A stretch of DNA of 64,000 nucleotides from Aeromonas fluvialis (GTDB taxonomy: Bacteria; Pseudomonadota; Gammaproteobacteria; Enterobacterales; Aeromonadaceae): assembly GCF_000819885.1 (NCBI RefSeq), contig NZ_CDBO01000068.1, positions 129,929-193,928 on the forward strand, written 5' to 3'. The notes under the pieces are model-generated. The model was not told the DNA's origin, did not search any database, and saw only the letters and a program-made list of their open reading frames with translations. Positions 8,498 to 17,285 of this stretch are shown one piece after another (the stretch's first letter is position 1; each line of letters opens with the position of its first letter). Both the position numbers and the translations under genes were made by a program.

Positions 8498-10078
8498 TTA
8501 CGCGGTGGCCAGCACTGGCCGCGCTTTAGCCTTTTTCAGGTGATAGCCGGTAAAGAGCAAGAACCAGAGGGCGCTGACGCTGAAACCGGCCAGGCTGGAG
8601 TGCATCAAGCCCATGGCCAAGTAACCGATGGCCGCACCGAAGGCGATGGCCAGCGCATAGGGCAGTTGGGTCATCACATGATCGATGTGATGGCAGCCGG
8701 CGCCGGTCGCTGAAAGGATGCTGGTGCTGGAGATGGGTGAGCTGTGATCCCCGAATACCGAACCAGCCAGTACAGCAGCCAGCATCGGCAGCATCAGGCT
8801 GATGTCGCTGGCAGCAGCCATGTCACCGGCCAGCGGCAGCATGATGCCGAAGGTGCCCCAGCTGGTGCCGGTGGCAAACGCCATGGCACAGGAAAGAATA
8901 AAGACTACGGCGGGCAGCACTTCGATCGGCAGGTTGCCGTTAGCCAGCGAAGCCAGGTACTTGCCGGTCTCCACATCGCGCACTACGGCACCGATGGTCC
9001 AGGCGAACAGCAGGATGTTGATGGCCGGCAGCATGGCCATAACACCTTGCGGCGCGGCCTTGATCCAGTTCTTGGCACCCAGCTTCAAGCGCATCGCCAG
9101 ACCGATGGAGACCATCAGACTGCACAGGGCACCGTAGACCAGCGAAGAGCCGACGTTGGTGTTTTCGAACGAACCGAGCACGCTGAACGGCAACCCTTGC
9201 TCGCTCAGCACCGCAGCACCGGAATCGATCATGAAATAGATGGTGGCAGCGGTCAGGGTCAGGATCGGCAGTACCATGTCGATCATGCCGCCGTTGCTCT
9301 CCTCCGGGCTCTCCATATCCAGACCGATGGGGCGGCCCTTGGACTCATCCCACAGCTTGCCTTCCAGCGCCCACGCTTCGTGTTGACGCATCGGACCGAT
9401 ATCGAGTTGGAATGCAATCACCACCAGCACCATGATGAGTGTGAAGACGGCGTAGAGGTTCATCGGGATCATCTCGACAAACGCCGCGATGGGGCTCTGC
9501 TCGGTCAGGCCGTGTGCCGCCAGAATGCCGCCAATAAGCGCGATGATATAGGCGCCCCAGGAGGAGATGGGCATCAGCACGCAGACCGGCGCCGCGGTGG
9601 AGTCCAACAGATAGGCCAGCTTGGCACGGGAGATCTGAAAACGGTCGGTGACAGGACGGCAGATGGCCCCCACCGACAGGCTGTGGAAGAAGTCATCGAT
9701 AAAGAAGGCAAATACCATCATGCCGGTCAGCGCTTTGGCACCCTTGCGGGTCTTGGCACGACGCTCGGCCCACTCGGCAAAGGCACGGGTCGCCCCGGAG
9801 ACACTCATCAGGCTGATGAGGCCACCCAGCAACAGCATAAACAGGATCATGTTGACGTTGTCACGATTGAGTGCGCCATCGACCCAGAAGATCTTGAGTA
9901 CGGTATTCAGCATGTAGTGCAGGGATTCGAGGGGCGAAAACTGGTTGAGCAGCAGACTGCCCGTGACGATGCCCACACCAAGGGACAACAATACGCGGCG
10001 GGTCAGGATCGCCAGCGCGACAGCCAACAGAGGGGGAAGTACGGACCAACCGGAGTCGGCGAAATGACTAATGTCCAT
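8498..10078 (-). CDS. NhaC-superfamily transporter under a lysine riboswitch (LysW-like lysine transporter)
   Basis: A 526-residue polytopic membrane protein of the NhaC Na+/H+ antiporter superfamily, with about a dozen hydrophobic segments. The start at MDISHFADSGWSVLPPLLAV is the first in-frame ATG after the regulatory leader. Motifs such as FFIDDFFHSLSVG and GTSWGTFGIMLPLAG are typical of the superfamily. By sequence alone it would be called an antiporter. A lysine riboswitch 90 bases upstream argues instead for lysine transport, as proposed for LysW proteins. Monocistronic: riboswitch upstream, terminator downstream. Confidence 0.85.
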   Translation of the reverse strand: MDISHFADSGWSVLPPLLAVALAILTRRVLLSLGVGIVTGSLLLNQFSPLESLHYMLNTVLKIFWVDGALNRDNVNMILFMLLLGGLISLMSVSGATRAFAEWAERRAKTRKGAKALTGMMVFAFFIDDFFHSLSVGAICRPVTDRFQISRAKLAYLLDSTAAPVCVLMPISSWGAYIIALIGGILAAHGLTEQSPIAAFVEMIPMNLYAVFTLIMVLVVIAFQLDIGPMRQHEAWALEGKLWDESKGRPIGLDMESPEESNGGMIDMVLPILTLTAATIYFMIDSGAAVLSEQGLPFSVLGSFENTNVGSSLVYGALCSLMVSIGLAMRLKLGAKNWIKAAPQGVMAMLPAINILLFAWTIGAVVRDVETGKYLASLANGNLPIEVLPAVVFILSCAMAFATGTSWGTFGIMLPLAGDMAAASDISLMLPMLAAVLAGSVFGDHSSPISSTSILSATGAGCHHIDHVMTQLPYALAIAFGAAIGYLAMGLMHSSLAGFSVSALWFLLFTGYHLKKAKARPVLATA

Positions 10079-10170
10079 GATCTCTTTGCACCTAAAGATT
10101 ACAGGTGGAGATCTACCGAGAGGATCTAAAGAAACAAAACCTATGGGGAGGTCATACTCCTCAGCCCCTT

Positions 10171-10333
10171 CAGGTAGCGCTCCATAGTGGATGACTATGG
10201 CAGTCCTGCACCTATTAGATGCAGAACCAGCAGCCCGGTATGATGGCCTGGCCACTTCGGCGCTGACTCCTTTCCTTGTGCATCACAGGCATCACCCTCC
10301 GCACAAGTAGTCATAGGCAGCGCGCCTCTACTT
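10171..10333 (-). promoter_or_regulatory. Lysine riboswitch (L box) upstream of the NhaC-type transporter
   Basis: On the minus strand the conserved blocks occur in order: GTAGAGGCGCG, GGGTGATGCC, GCCGAAGTGGCC, GGTTCTGCATC, GGACTGCCATAG and TATGGAGCGCTACC. These match the lysine aptamer core (AGAGGNGCG ... GCCGAAG ... CYGUCA ... AUGGAGCGCUA). Downstream, GGGGCTGAGG, AGTATGA, CCTCCCC can fold into a hairpin followed by TTTTGTTTCTTT, a plausible terminator as expression platform. Lysine binding would then reduce transporter expression. Confidence 0.88.
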
Positions 10334-10640
10334 AAAGGTATTCGAGGGACATTTTATCGAGATGGCAGCTTATAGCAAGTTTTTTGATTAAATAGTCATG
10401 ATAAACATATCAAGGTTGAAAAAAGGTAGTCAAATGATGCAACAATGCCAGATTTGACGCTATTTTCACCTACTTCGGCTTCATTGGCATCCAATCACCA
10501 AGTCTATTGCTGGTCATATTAAATATCTATATTGATGTTCCCCACGGATATAATATTTAACCCGGCTTGACTTATTTAAATCGCCAAGCAAGAATCAGCT
10601 GGAACATAATATTTTTCTCAGACTCGACGTGGTAACTCCT
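10334..10640. other. AT-rich divergent gap between the lysine riboswitch and hns
   Basis: No gene seen. The AT-richness and many A/T tracts (for example TATTAAATATCTATATTGATG) are typical of an H-NS-autoregulated promoter region. A candidate hns promoter is given separately. The promoter of the riboswitch transcript should also lie here, near 10345-10380, but I could not pick clear -35 and -10 boxes. Confidence 0.5.
10567..10595 (+). promoter_or_regulatory. Candidate sigma-70 promoter of hns
   Basis: TTGACT at 10567-10572, a 17-base spacer, then AAGAAT at 10590-10595. The -35 box is good and the -10 box is weak (4 of 6). It would give an hns leader of about 40 bases. Confidence 0.4.
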
Positions 10641-11045
10641 ATGAATGAATTTTTAAAGGTGCTGCTTAATATCCGCAGTCTGCGTGCGACCTGCCGCGAG
10701 CTTTCTCTGGAACAACTGGAAGAGGCACTGGAAAAACTCTCTACTATCGTTGCTGAACGTCAGCAGGATGAAGCTGCCGAGCGTCAGGCCCGTGCAGAGC
10801 ATCTGCGGAAAATTAACGAATATAGCGAAATGCTGAAAGCCGCCGGTATTGACCCGGCAGAATTGGTAAGCGCTGTCGCTACCAACCCCGGCAAATCAGA
10901 AAAAGCCAAGCGGGCGCCACGTCCGGCCAAATATCGCTATCAGGATAATGGCGTAGAGAAAACCTGGACCGGCCAGGGCCGCATGCCTTCGGCCATTGCC
11001 AGCGCCGTGGCAGCAGGTAAATCACTGGAAGATTTTGCTATCTGA
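10641..11045 (+). CDS. hns: H-NS family nucleoid-associated protein
   Basis: Nucleoid protein that binds AT-rich DNA and silences acquired genes. 134 residues. An N-terminal coiled-coil oligomerisation region (MNEFLKVLLNIRSLRATCRE through about residue 70) is followed by a linker and the C-terminal DNA-binding motif KTWTGQGRMPSAI, which carries the core QGR hook. The start at MNEFL is preferred over a GTG four codons upstream because it matches known H-NS N-termini. Single-gene unit with its own terminator. Confidence 0.95.
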   Translation: MNEFLKVLLNIRSLRATCRELSLEQLEEALEKLSTIVAERQQDEAAERQARAEHLRKINEYSEMLKAAGIDPAELVSAVATNPGKSEKAKRAPRPAKYRYQDNGVEKTWTGQGRMPSAIASAVAAGKSLEDFAI

Positions 11046-11065
11046 CAGCTCTTGCGTTACCAATA

Positions 11066-11092
11066 AAAAGCCTCGCCTTGGCGAGGTTTTTT
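11066..11092 (+). terminator. Terminator of hns
   Basis: CCTCGCC-TT-GGCGAGG stem followed by TTTTTTATT, about 25 bases after the hns stop codon. Confidence 0.88.
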
Positions 11093-11114
11093 ATTACCGC
11101 TTAAATGTGACATA

Positions 11115-11690
11115 TCAGATAGCCGATTGTGGGCGATCAGCTGCCTTGACCCACAGCACTTCACGATCCCCTGCCACGCAGATGAGATAGCGGGCAACGG
11201 TGAAGAACCAGTCACTCATCCGGTTCAGATAGGGCAAGACCTCGGGATTGACGCACTCTGCATGACTCAATGTCAGCAGCAAGCGCTCGCAATGCCGTAC
11301 CAGGGTACGCACCACATGCGCCTGCGCCGCGGCACGGGAACCACCGGGCAATATAAATTGACGCAGCGGTGGCAATGGCTCGCTATAACGATCGATCTGC
11401 TGTTCAAGGCGAGTCGTCCAGGCTGCATTGACTTGCCAAATAGATGGATTCTGGGCAGCACTGGAGAATGCCAACTCCCCCCCCAGATCAAACAACTCCT
11501 GTTGCAACAACTGCAAGTCAGCCAATAAGCAGAGCTCTTGCGACGGCACGTCACAAATCAGCAAGCCAAGATGGGAGTTGAGCTCATCGATATAACCGTA
11601 GGTCTCGACCCGCAAATGATCCTTGGGCAATGGGATACCATCGGCCAGCCGGGTCATGCCCTTGTCGCCCTGCCTCGTATATATTCTCAT
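11115..11690 (-). CDS. PduO-type cob(I)alamin adenosyltransferase
   Basis: Transfers the adenosyl group of ATP to cob(I)alamin, making coenzyme B12. 191 residues. The N-terminal ATP-binding motif YTRQGDKGMTRLADG and the family blocks VETYGYIDELNSHLG and LPGGSRAAAQAHVVRT...CER are present. It is the last gene of a minus-strand run queC-queE-DUF3820-this gene and overlaps the previous gene by 4 bases, so it is translationally coupled. Together with cbiB and btuF further right it suggests cobalamin salvage. Confidence 0.92.
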   Translation of the reverse strand: MRIYTRQGDKGMTRLADGIPLPKDHLRVETYGYIDELNSHLGLLICDVPSQELCLLADLQLLQQELFDLGGELAFSSAAQNPSIWQVNAAWTTRLEQQIDRYSEPLPPLRQFILPGGSRAAAQAHVVRTLVRHCERLLLTLSHAECVNPEVLPYLNRMSDWFFTVARYLICVAGDREVLWVKAADRPQSAI

Positions 11691-11917
11691 ACCGACATCC
11701 TGTTAATAATGGGAATAATCATGGACTCGAGTCCATTGAGTTTGATTTCGTAAGCCAACGCCAGCGTCTGGCCCAATTTACCCGCAGGAAAGCCACTACG
11801 TGCCATCCACACCAGATAGGGCTCGGGAATATCGATGATACGCCGCCCCTGATATTTACCGTAAGGCATCTTGTTGGTCAGGGTCAGCAGCACCTGTTCA
11901 TCAGATAGCCAATCCAT
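11687..11917 (-). CDS. DUF3820 family protein
   Basis: A 76-residue protein starting MDWLSDEQVLLTLTNKMPYG. The motif MPYGKYQGRRIIDIPEPYLVW is the hallmark of DUF3820, sometimes annotated as quorum-sensing-regulated virulence factor; the biochemical role is unknown. An upstream in-frame extension overlaps queE and is not credible. It starts 1 base after the queE stop and overlaps the adenosyltransferase start by 4 bases. Confidence 0.85.
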   Translation of the reverse strand: MDWLSDEQVLLTLTNKMPYGKYQGRRIIDIPEPYLVWMARSGFPAGKLGQTLALAYEIKLNGLESMIIPIINRMSV

Positions 11918-11918
11918 A

Positions 11919-12590
11919 TTAATCGATATCCAGATATTTATGAGTCTGGATTGAGAGTCGCCAGTTACGGGCAATGCAGGTATCCATGGCCAACTGGGTG
12001 GCCCGTGGCTTCTGGCTGATGGGTTGCAAGGCAATGACCACATCCGGACGCAGGGTCGCGGTAGCCAGCAGCGCATCCAGCTCTTCAATATGGTGTTCAG
12101 TCGCCACCGGATGCTTGATCTCGTTGGCCCGCTCCAGCGCCGAGACCAGCACAGGCAGTCCCCCTTTCATGCCAATCTTGGGGGAGACGGTGACCCAGGT
12201 CTGCTCATGGGTCTTGATCTCACTGGTACCACTGGTTTCAATCTGCACCTGATAACCCGCCGCCAGCAGTGCTGACGAGAGTTCGTGCAGATCGTAGAGG
12301 CAGGGCTCGCCACCGGTGATCACCACATGGCGCGCCTGATAACCCAGATCGCCAAAGCTCTTGATAATCTGCGCGGTGCTGAGTTGGCTCCAGCAATCGG
12401 ATTCGTTGGAACGATCCAGCACCGCCTCCTTACCCATTTCACGAGCCGGATCAACAACCCAGGTATGACGGGTATCGCACCAGGGGCAACCCACCGGGCA
12501 ACCCTGCAGGCGAACAAAGATGGCGGGCAGGCCGGTAAAGATGCCCTCCCCCTGGATGGTCTGGAAAATCTCGTTGATTGGGTAGTTCAT
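11919..12590 (-). CDS. queE: 7-carboxy-7-deazaguanine synthase QueE
   Basis: Radical SAM enzyme that converts 6-carboxytetrahydropterin to 7-carboxy-7-deazaguanine in queuosine synthesis. 223 residues, as in E. coli. The cluster motif GCPVGCPWCDTRHTW gives C-x3-C-x2-C, and FQTIQGEGIFTGLPAIFVR and VITGGEPCLYDL are family blocks. Start chosen at MNYPINEIFQTIQ. It follows queC by about 60 bases, so the two pathway enzymes are probably co-transcribed. Confidence 0.96.
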   Translation of the reverse strand: MNYPINEIFQTIQGEGIFTGLPAIFVRLQGCPVGCPWCDTRHTWVVDPAREMGKEAVLDRSNESDCWSQLSTAQIIKSFGDLGYQARHVVITGGEPCLYDLHELSSALLAAGYQVQIETSGTSEIKTHEQTWVTVSPKIGMKGGLPVLVSALERANEIKHPVATEHHIEELDALLATATLRPDVVIALQPISQKPRATQLAMDTCIARNWRLSIQTHKYLDID

Positions 12591-12651
12591 CTCGATCACG
12601 GCTTGTTGCAAAAGTCGCGGATTATACCTCAAGCCACGGCAAGACGCAGGC

Positions 12652-13359
12652 TCACTCTGCGCTTTTCTCACCCAGCCCGGTTTTTTCAAACAGCCTGGCC
12701 ATGATGCCCGCCTTGTCAGCCAGATAGTTGTTCAGGCCGCGACTGCGCAGTTCACACGCAGGACACGTGCCGCAACCGTCACCGGCAATGCCGTTGTAGC
12801 AGGTCAGGGTCTGCTGGCGCACTGTGTCAAGGTGACCATAGTGATCCGCCAGTGCCCAGGTCTCGGCCTTGTCGAGCCACATCAAGGGAGTTTCAAAACG
12901 GATACCGCGATCCAGCCCCAGCGACACCGCCTGATTGAGGGCCTTGACGAACTCGTCACGGCAATCGGGATAGCCGGAGAAGTCGGTCTCGCAGACACCG
13001 GTGATCACCGCTTCGGCACCCACCTGATAGGCATAGATGGAGGCCAGGGTCAGGAACAGGATATTGCGGCCCGGCACGAAGGTGTTGGGCAGGCCATTAT
13101 CCTGCAGCTCGCAGCTGACAGGGATGTCGTCACGGGTCAGGGCAGAGACCGCCAGCTCATTGAGCAGCGTTACATCCATCACCTTGTGGGCGGCAATCCC
13201 CAATGCACTGCCCAGGCGGCGCGCAGTGTCGATCTCTTCCCGATGGCGCTGGCCATAGTCGAAGGTGATGGCGTGCACTTCATCATACTGGGCCAATGCC
13301 TGCACCAGACAAGTAGTGCTGTCCTGACCGCCGCTGAAAACCACGACTGCTTTTTTCAT
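12652..13359 (-). CDS. queC: 7-cyano-7-deazaguanine synthase QueC
   Basis: ATP-dependent enzyme that turns 7-carboxy-7-deazaguanine into preQ0 in the queuosine pathway. 235 residues from [20 protein letters not shown], which contains the SGGQDS PP-loop. The C-terminal zinc cysteines are in [16 protein letters not shown]. An AAGGAG ribosome binding site precedes the start. The DTW gene lies 20 bases upstream on the same strand, so the operon may begin there. Confidence 0.96.
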   Translation of the reverse strand: MKKAVVVFSGGQDSTTCLVQALAQYDEVHAITFDYGQRHREEIDTARRLGSALGIAAHKVMDVTLLNELAVSALTRDDIPVSCELQDNGLPNTFVPGRNILFLTLASIYAYQVGAEAVITGVCETDFSGYPDCRDEFVKALNQAVSLGLDRGIRFETPLMWLDKAETWALADHYGHLDTVRQQTLTCYNGIAGDGCGTCPACELRSRGLNNYLADKAGIMARLFEKTGLGEKSAE

Positions 13360-13379
13360 CTTGATAACTCCTTGAATTG

Positions 13380-14003
13380 TCACGCCCGGCGGCCTTCGGC
13401 AAAGTCCTGCCACTGGGTATTCAACCGGTTGAACAGGGTTAGCAAGGGCGCATAGCGTTCTGGCGCCCCCTCCCACCGGGACAAGAGGTGATAGCCCGCC
13501 TCTATTGTCGAGAGGGCATCGGGAAAGGGTTTCTTGCGAATGGCGTATTGACCGGCAACGGCGCCAATGCCGATCCGGGACAAGCTGGCCAGGGCCGGAT
13601 TGCTCTGCAACATGCGGTAGGCCTTGCGCCAGGTGCCGTCGAGCAAAATAAAGGCGACCGACGTTTTGCCAGAGGGTTCACTCTCCCACTGTTGGCGAAG
13701 ATCGGTCAGCGAAATGGCATCCTCATCCGGCCAGAGCAGATAACAGCGCCGGGAAGCGTCAGCAAGCAGGCCGCTCAGCCACTCATCGCGGGAAAAGTCC
13801 TCCCCCACATGGATCTCGCACTGCTGCAAAGAGGCGGCCAGCAAGGCTGCGGTTCCCTTGGGATGCGCCACCTCACTCGTGTGCTGCAAGATATAGAGGG
13901 GCGTGTAGTTGTCAACCGGCGCAATATAATCGCACAGGCAGGCTTTGAGGGCACGAGTGCAACGAGTACAGTATCGACTGTTCTTGTCGTTGGACTGTTT
14001 CAT
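13380..14003 (-). CDS. DTW domain tRNA-uridine aminocarboxypropyltransferase
   Basis: DTW-domain proteins (TapT/Tsr3 relatives) put the 3-amino-3-carboxypropyl group on tRNA uridine. Signature [12 protein letters not shown] is present (the D-x-T-W core), as are the N-terminal zinc cysteines [14 protein letters not shown]. 207 residues from the ATG at 14003, which overlaps the divergent rhombosortase start. A TTG at 14081 has a better ribosome binding site (AAGGAG, 9 bases) and would add 26 residues, so the start is uncertain. Confidence 0.85.
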   Translation of the reverse strand: MKQSNDKNSRYCTRCTRALKACLCDYIAPVDNYTPLYILQHTSEVAHPKGTAALLAASLQQCEIHVGEDFSRDEWLSGLLADASRRCYLLWPDEDAISLTDLRQQWESEPSGKTSVAFILLDGTWRKAYRMLQSNPALASLSRIGIGAVAGQYAIRKKPFPDALSTIEAGYHLLSRWEGAPERYAPLLTLFNRLNTQWQDFAEGRRA

Positions 14004-14595
14004 GTTGTCAGACAAATCTGGATTGCTCTGGGTTATCACGCTCTCTCTCACCAGCTTGCTACTCTTCTTTACCGTTCCCAATCTTCAGCTCTCCTTCGAT
14101 CGGCCCTTGATCGCCGGGGGCGAAGGGTGGCGGATCATAACAGGCAATCTGGCTCATACCAATCTGTGGCACCTGCTGCTCAATCTGGGCGGCCTCGCCA
14201 TCCTCTATAGCCTGTTTCGCGACTATCTGGGTGGGGCTCGCCTGCCGCTGCTGATGTTGCTGCTCTGGTTGGCAGTGGGCTTGGGGATCTGGTGGTGGTG
14301 CCCGCAGACCCAGTGGTACATGGGGCTATCCGGCTCGCTGCATGGCCTGTTTGTCTGGGGGGCGATGCAGGATATCCGCCACGGACGCCGCACATCGGGC
14401 TGGCTGCTGTTGTCGGGGGTGGGGATCAAACTTACGCTGGACTTCTACAACGCCGGAGAGAGCCCGATCTCCACCCTGATCAATGCCAGAGTACACATCG
14501 GCTCTCATCTTATCGGGGCAGGTGCAGGCCTGTTGCTCGGCCTGCACCGTGTTTCACTGAGTGAGCCGGTTACGCCCCCGCCAGCTCGGCATTGA
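14002..14595 (+). CDS. rrtA: Rhombosortase (rhomboid-family intramembrane protease)
   Basis: Rhombosortases are rhomboid proteases that process proteins with a C-terminal GlyGly-CTERM tail at the cell surface, mostly type II secretion substrates. 197 residues with about six membrane segments. The active-site motif GLSGSLHG gives Ser110, and HLIGAGAG gives His169 as partner. [13 protein letters not shown] is the rhomboid-like His-rich helix. Its start codon overlaps that of the divergent DTW gene and its end overlaps convergent pyrF by 26 bases. No GlyGly-CTERM substrate is seen in this window. Confidence 0.87.
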   Translation: MLSDKSGLLWVITLSLTSLLLFFTVPNLQLSFDRPLIAGGEGWRIITGNLAHTNLWHLLLNLGGLAILYSLFRDYLGGARLPLLMLLLWLAVGLGIWWWCPQTQWYMGLSGSLHGLFVWGAMQDIRHGRRTSGWLLLSGVGIKLTLDFYNAGESPISTLINARVHIGSHLIGAGAGLLLGLHRVSLSEPVTPPPARH

Positions 14596-15271
14596 TGCTG
14601 GCCAGCATGGCGGCCGGATCGGCAGCCTGCGTAATGGGGCGACCGATAACCAGATAATCGGAACCGGCCTCGACCGCCGCTTTGGGTGTCATCACCCGGC
14701 GCTGATCGCCCGCCTCAGAACCGGTCGGGCGAATGCCCGGGGTCACCAGCTTGAAATCGGCGCCCAGCAAGGCTTTCAGCTCATGGGCCTCGTTGGCAGA
14801 ACAGACCACCCCATCCAGACCGGAGGTCTTGGTCAAGGTCGCCAGCCGGATCACCTGCTCGGCCGGGCTCATATCCAGACCAAGAGGGATCATGTCGGAC
14901 TGCTCCATGCTGGTCAGCACGGTCACGCCGATAAGCAGGGGGGCCTTGTCGCCATAAGGCAGTAGCGCCTCTTTGGCGGCACGCATCATCCGCTCACCAC
15001 CACTGGCATGCACGTTGACCATCCAGACACCGAGCTCGGCACTGGCTGCCACGGCTTTGGCAACGGTATTGGGAATATCGTGAAACTTCAGATCCAGAAA
15101 GACATCGAATCCCTTGGCCACCAGCTGGCGTACAAACTGCGGGCCAAACAGGGTAAACATCTCCTTGCCTACCTTGAGACGGCACTGGGCCGGAGAGATA
15201 CGTTCAACGAACGCTAAGGCATCTGCCTCGTGCTGATAATCCAGCGCTACCAGTACTTTGGGATCTTGCAT
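14570..15271 (-). CDS. pyrF: Orotidine 5'-phosphate decarboxylase
   Basis: Last step of UMP synthesis. 233 residues; catalytic tetrad segment [11 protein letters not shown] (D-x-K-x-x-D), and TPGIRPTG and [12 protein letters not shown] for phosphate binding. It follows lapB by 18 bases, the conserved lapAB-pyrF arrangement. Confidence 0.97.
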   Translation of the reverse strand: MQDPKVLVALDYQHEADALAFVERISPAQCRLKVGKEMFTLFGPQFVRQLVAKGFDVFLDLKFHDIPNTVAKAVAASAELGVWMVNVHASGGERMMRAAKEALLPYGDKAPLLIGVTVLTSMEQSDMIPLGLDMSPAEQVIRLATLTKTSGLDGVVCSANEAHELKALLGADFKLVTPGIRPTGSEAGDQRRVMTPKAAVEAGSDYLVIGRPITQAADPAAMLASINAELAGA

Positions 15272-15289
15272 CTCACATCCTATTGCTTG

Positions 15290-16456
15290 TTATTCACCGT
15301 CCAGACCACGGATCGGCTTGATGGAACCCCACTGGCGACAAGACGGGCACTGCCAGAACAACGAGTGAGTGGCAAAGCCGCACTGCCGACACTTGTGGGT
15401 TGACTTGATTTTGATCTGCTCGCCGACCAGCTGTTGCAGCAGTTCGAGACTCTCCTTGGCAGGCCCCTCCTCCGCACTGGCCAGCTGAAAACCCACCAGC
15501 TGGTAAAAACCTTTCATGGAGGGGTGACGACGCAGCTGACGCAGTACCAGCGAACGGGCCTGACTCAGGCCATCGCGCTCCTCCACCAGTTTGGCCAACG
15601 CCAGTGTCACGCTGACACCCGCGTGATCCTCGACCGCCTTTTCCAGCAGCGGGATCAACGCCTGGCCGCGTCCCAACTGCTGGTAGCACGCGAGCAATTT
15701 GGGCATTGCCTCGGAAGCAAAGTCGATATCCTGCTCAAACACCCGTAGCAGCTCCTTGCCAGCCTGCTCATACTCCCCTTCCGCCATGGCAAGATCGGCG
15801 AGCCGCAGACTGGCGCGGGCACATGCCGGATTGATACCGAGCGCCCGCTTGAGTTTGGCCAGCCCCTCCCCTTTATTGCCATCCTGCAGTGCGATCTCGG
15901 CCTGTTCGCAATAAAAGTGAGAGATGGGATCGGCAAGCTTCTTGCCCTGGAATTTTTGCAGACGAACCGCGACATCGATGGCCTTGTCCCAATCCCGCAA
16001 CTGCTGATGGATGATCAGCAGCTGCGCCAGCGCCGTCTCTTCGAAATCGCTGTCCTCACACAGTTCATTCCAGAGCGCTTCGGCACGGTCGAGTAAACCG
16101 GCCGCCAGAAAATCGCGAGCCAGCTCCTGCAAGGCAAGCTGACGCTGCTCTCGGGTCAATTGGCGGGTCACCAAGTTCTGGTGGATCTTGATGGCGCGAT
16201 CCACCTCTCCCCGTTGGCGAAACAGGTTGCCGAGAGAAAGGTGGGTTTCGATGGTTTCACTGTCCACCTCAAGCAGCTGGATAAAGAGATCCACCGCCTT
16301 GTCGGATTCATCGGACAGCAAATAGTTGAGACCCGCCACATACTGGCGGGAAAACTGGTTACTCTGTTTTTGGGTGTCCTGGCGAACACTCCTGCGCCCC
16401 ATGTACCAGCCATAACAGGCGGCGATGGGCAACAGCAGGAAAAGCAGTTCAAGCAT
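15290..16456 (-). CDS. lapB: Lipopolysaccharide assembly protein LapB
   Basis: LapB (YciM) is an inner-membrane-anchored cytoplasmic TPR protein that controls LpxC turnover and thus LPS synthesis. 388 residues: one N-terminal membrane helix (MLELLFLLLPIAACYGWYMG), a long array of TPR helices (for example VDSETIETHLSLGNLFRQRG) and a C-terminal rubredoxin-type knuckle with CRQCGF and CPSCRQWG. It lies 9 bases after lapA. Confidence 0.95.
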   Translation of the reverse strand: MLELLFLLLPIAACYGWYMGRRSVRQDTQKQSNQFSRQYVAGLNYLLSDESDKAVDLFIQLLEVDSETIETHLSLGNLFRQRGEVDRAIKIHQNLVTRQLTREQRQLALQELARDFLAAGLLDRAEALWNELCEDSDFEETALAQLLIIHQQLRDWDKAIDVAVRLQKFQGKKLADPISHFYCEQAEIALQDGNKGEGLAKLKRALGINPACARASLRLADLAMAEGEYEQAGKELLRVFEQDIDFASEAMPKLLACYQQLGRGQALIPLLEKAVEDHAGVSVTLALAKLVEERDGLSQARSLVLRQLRRHPSMKGFYQLVGFQLASAEEGPAKESLELLQQLVGEQIKIKSTHKCRQCGFATHSLFWQCPSCRQWGSIKPIRGLDGE

Positions 16457-16465
16457 TGAGGAACA

Positions 16466-16750
16466 TTATTCCTTACCCGGTGACCGGACCAGCTCCAACT
16501 CGCGGGATTGACGACGCATGGTACGGTTGAGGGTGCGGTTTTGCATTTTCAGGCGCAGGAACAGCAGGCCGAATACCAGCCAGCCCAGCAAAAAGCCGCC
16601 AGCAAAGAAGAAGCCCAACAGCATGGCAAGCGAAAACTCACCCTGAGCGATCAGGTAATTGAACTGAACCAGCTGGCCATTTTGTGAGCCCAGCGCCAGG
16701 GTCAGAACAAACACCAGCACCAGCGGAATGAGGGCCAAAATACGCTTCAT
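16466..16750 (-). CDS. lapA: Lipopolysaccharide assembly protein LapA
   Basis: Small inner-membrane partner of LapB (YciS). 94 residues with two membrane segments (IPLVLVFVLTLALGSQNG and LAMLLGFFFAGGFLLGWLVF) and a basic cytoplasmic tail. The QNGQLVQFNYLIAQGE block between them is typical of the DUF1049 family. First gene of lapA-lapB-pyrF. Confidence 0.92.
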   Translation of the reverse strand: MKRILALIPLVLVFVLTLALGSQNGQLVQFNYLIAQGEFSLAMLLGFFFAGGFLLGWLVFGLLFLRLKMQNRTLNRTMRRQSRELELVRSPGKE

Positions 16751-16869
16751 AAGAGCTCCCTGTCAGTATCTAATGAGAGGCTGATTATCCTTAAAATCGC
16801 AGGCAGACTCTAGAGTGAATGGGAAAAGAGTTTAAGAAACAAGACGATTGGCACAGGAATCGGCGCCAA

Positions 16870-16899
16870 AAACAAAAAAGGCATACTCGAGGTATGCCC
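16870..16899 (-). terminator. Terminator of ihfB
   Basis: GGCATAC-CTCGA-GTATGCC hairpin on the minus strand followed by TTTTTTGTTTTT, 10 bases after the ihfB stop. Confidence 0.88.
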
Positions 16900-16908
16900 A
16901 TATCTGCA

Positions 16909-17193
16909 TTATTCGATGATGTTGACGCGCTCGCGCAACTCTTTGCCAGGTTTGAAGTGCGGGACATATTTCCCGGTCAATTCAACCTTGTCCCCGGTTT
17001 TGGGGTTGCGTCCCACTCGGGGCGCACGATAGTGCAGTGAAAAACTGCCGAATCCGCGGATTTCAATCCGGTCGCCGTTTTGCAAGGTCGATGCCATCTG
17101 TTCAAGGATCTCCTTGATGGCGGCTTCGACATCCTTGGCCGGCATATGCATGCGGCTGGCTGCCAGTTGTTCGATGAGATCTGATTTGGTCAT
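16909..17193 (-). CDS. ihfB: Integration host factor subunit beta
   Basis: DNA-bending subunit of IHF. The start at [20 protein letters not shown] gives 94 residues, identical in length to E. coli IhfB; a longer reading adds 13 unrelated residues. The DNA-binding arm is seen as [20 protein letters not shown] with the conserved proline. Sits between rpsA and lapA as in other gammaproteobacteria. Confidence 0.97.
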
Positions 17194-17242
17194 AACGTTA
17201 AATCTCCTTCCCCGATCACATGCAATATTCATTTTGCCAGGA

Positions 17243-17270
17243 TAAAAAAGGGCGGCGCAATGCCGCCCTT
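17243..17270 (-). terminator. Terminator of rpsA
   Basis: AAGGGCGGC-ATTGC-GCCGCCCTT hairpin followed by TTTTTATC on the minus strand, 15 bases after the rpsA stop. Confidence 0.88.
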
Positions 17271-17285
17271 TTCTTGCTTCAAGGA

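Noticed and set aside
8744..10129. 461-codon open frame antisense to the NhaC-type gene
   Set aside because: His/Gln/Asp-rich translation typical of an antisense reading of a membrane protein gene.
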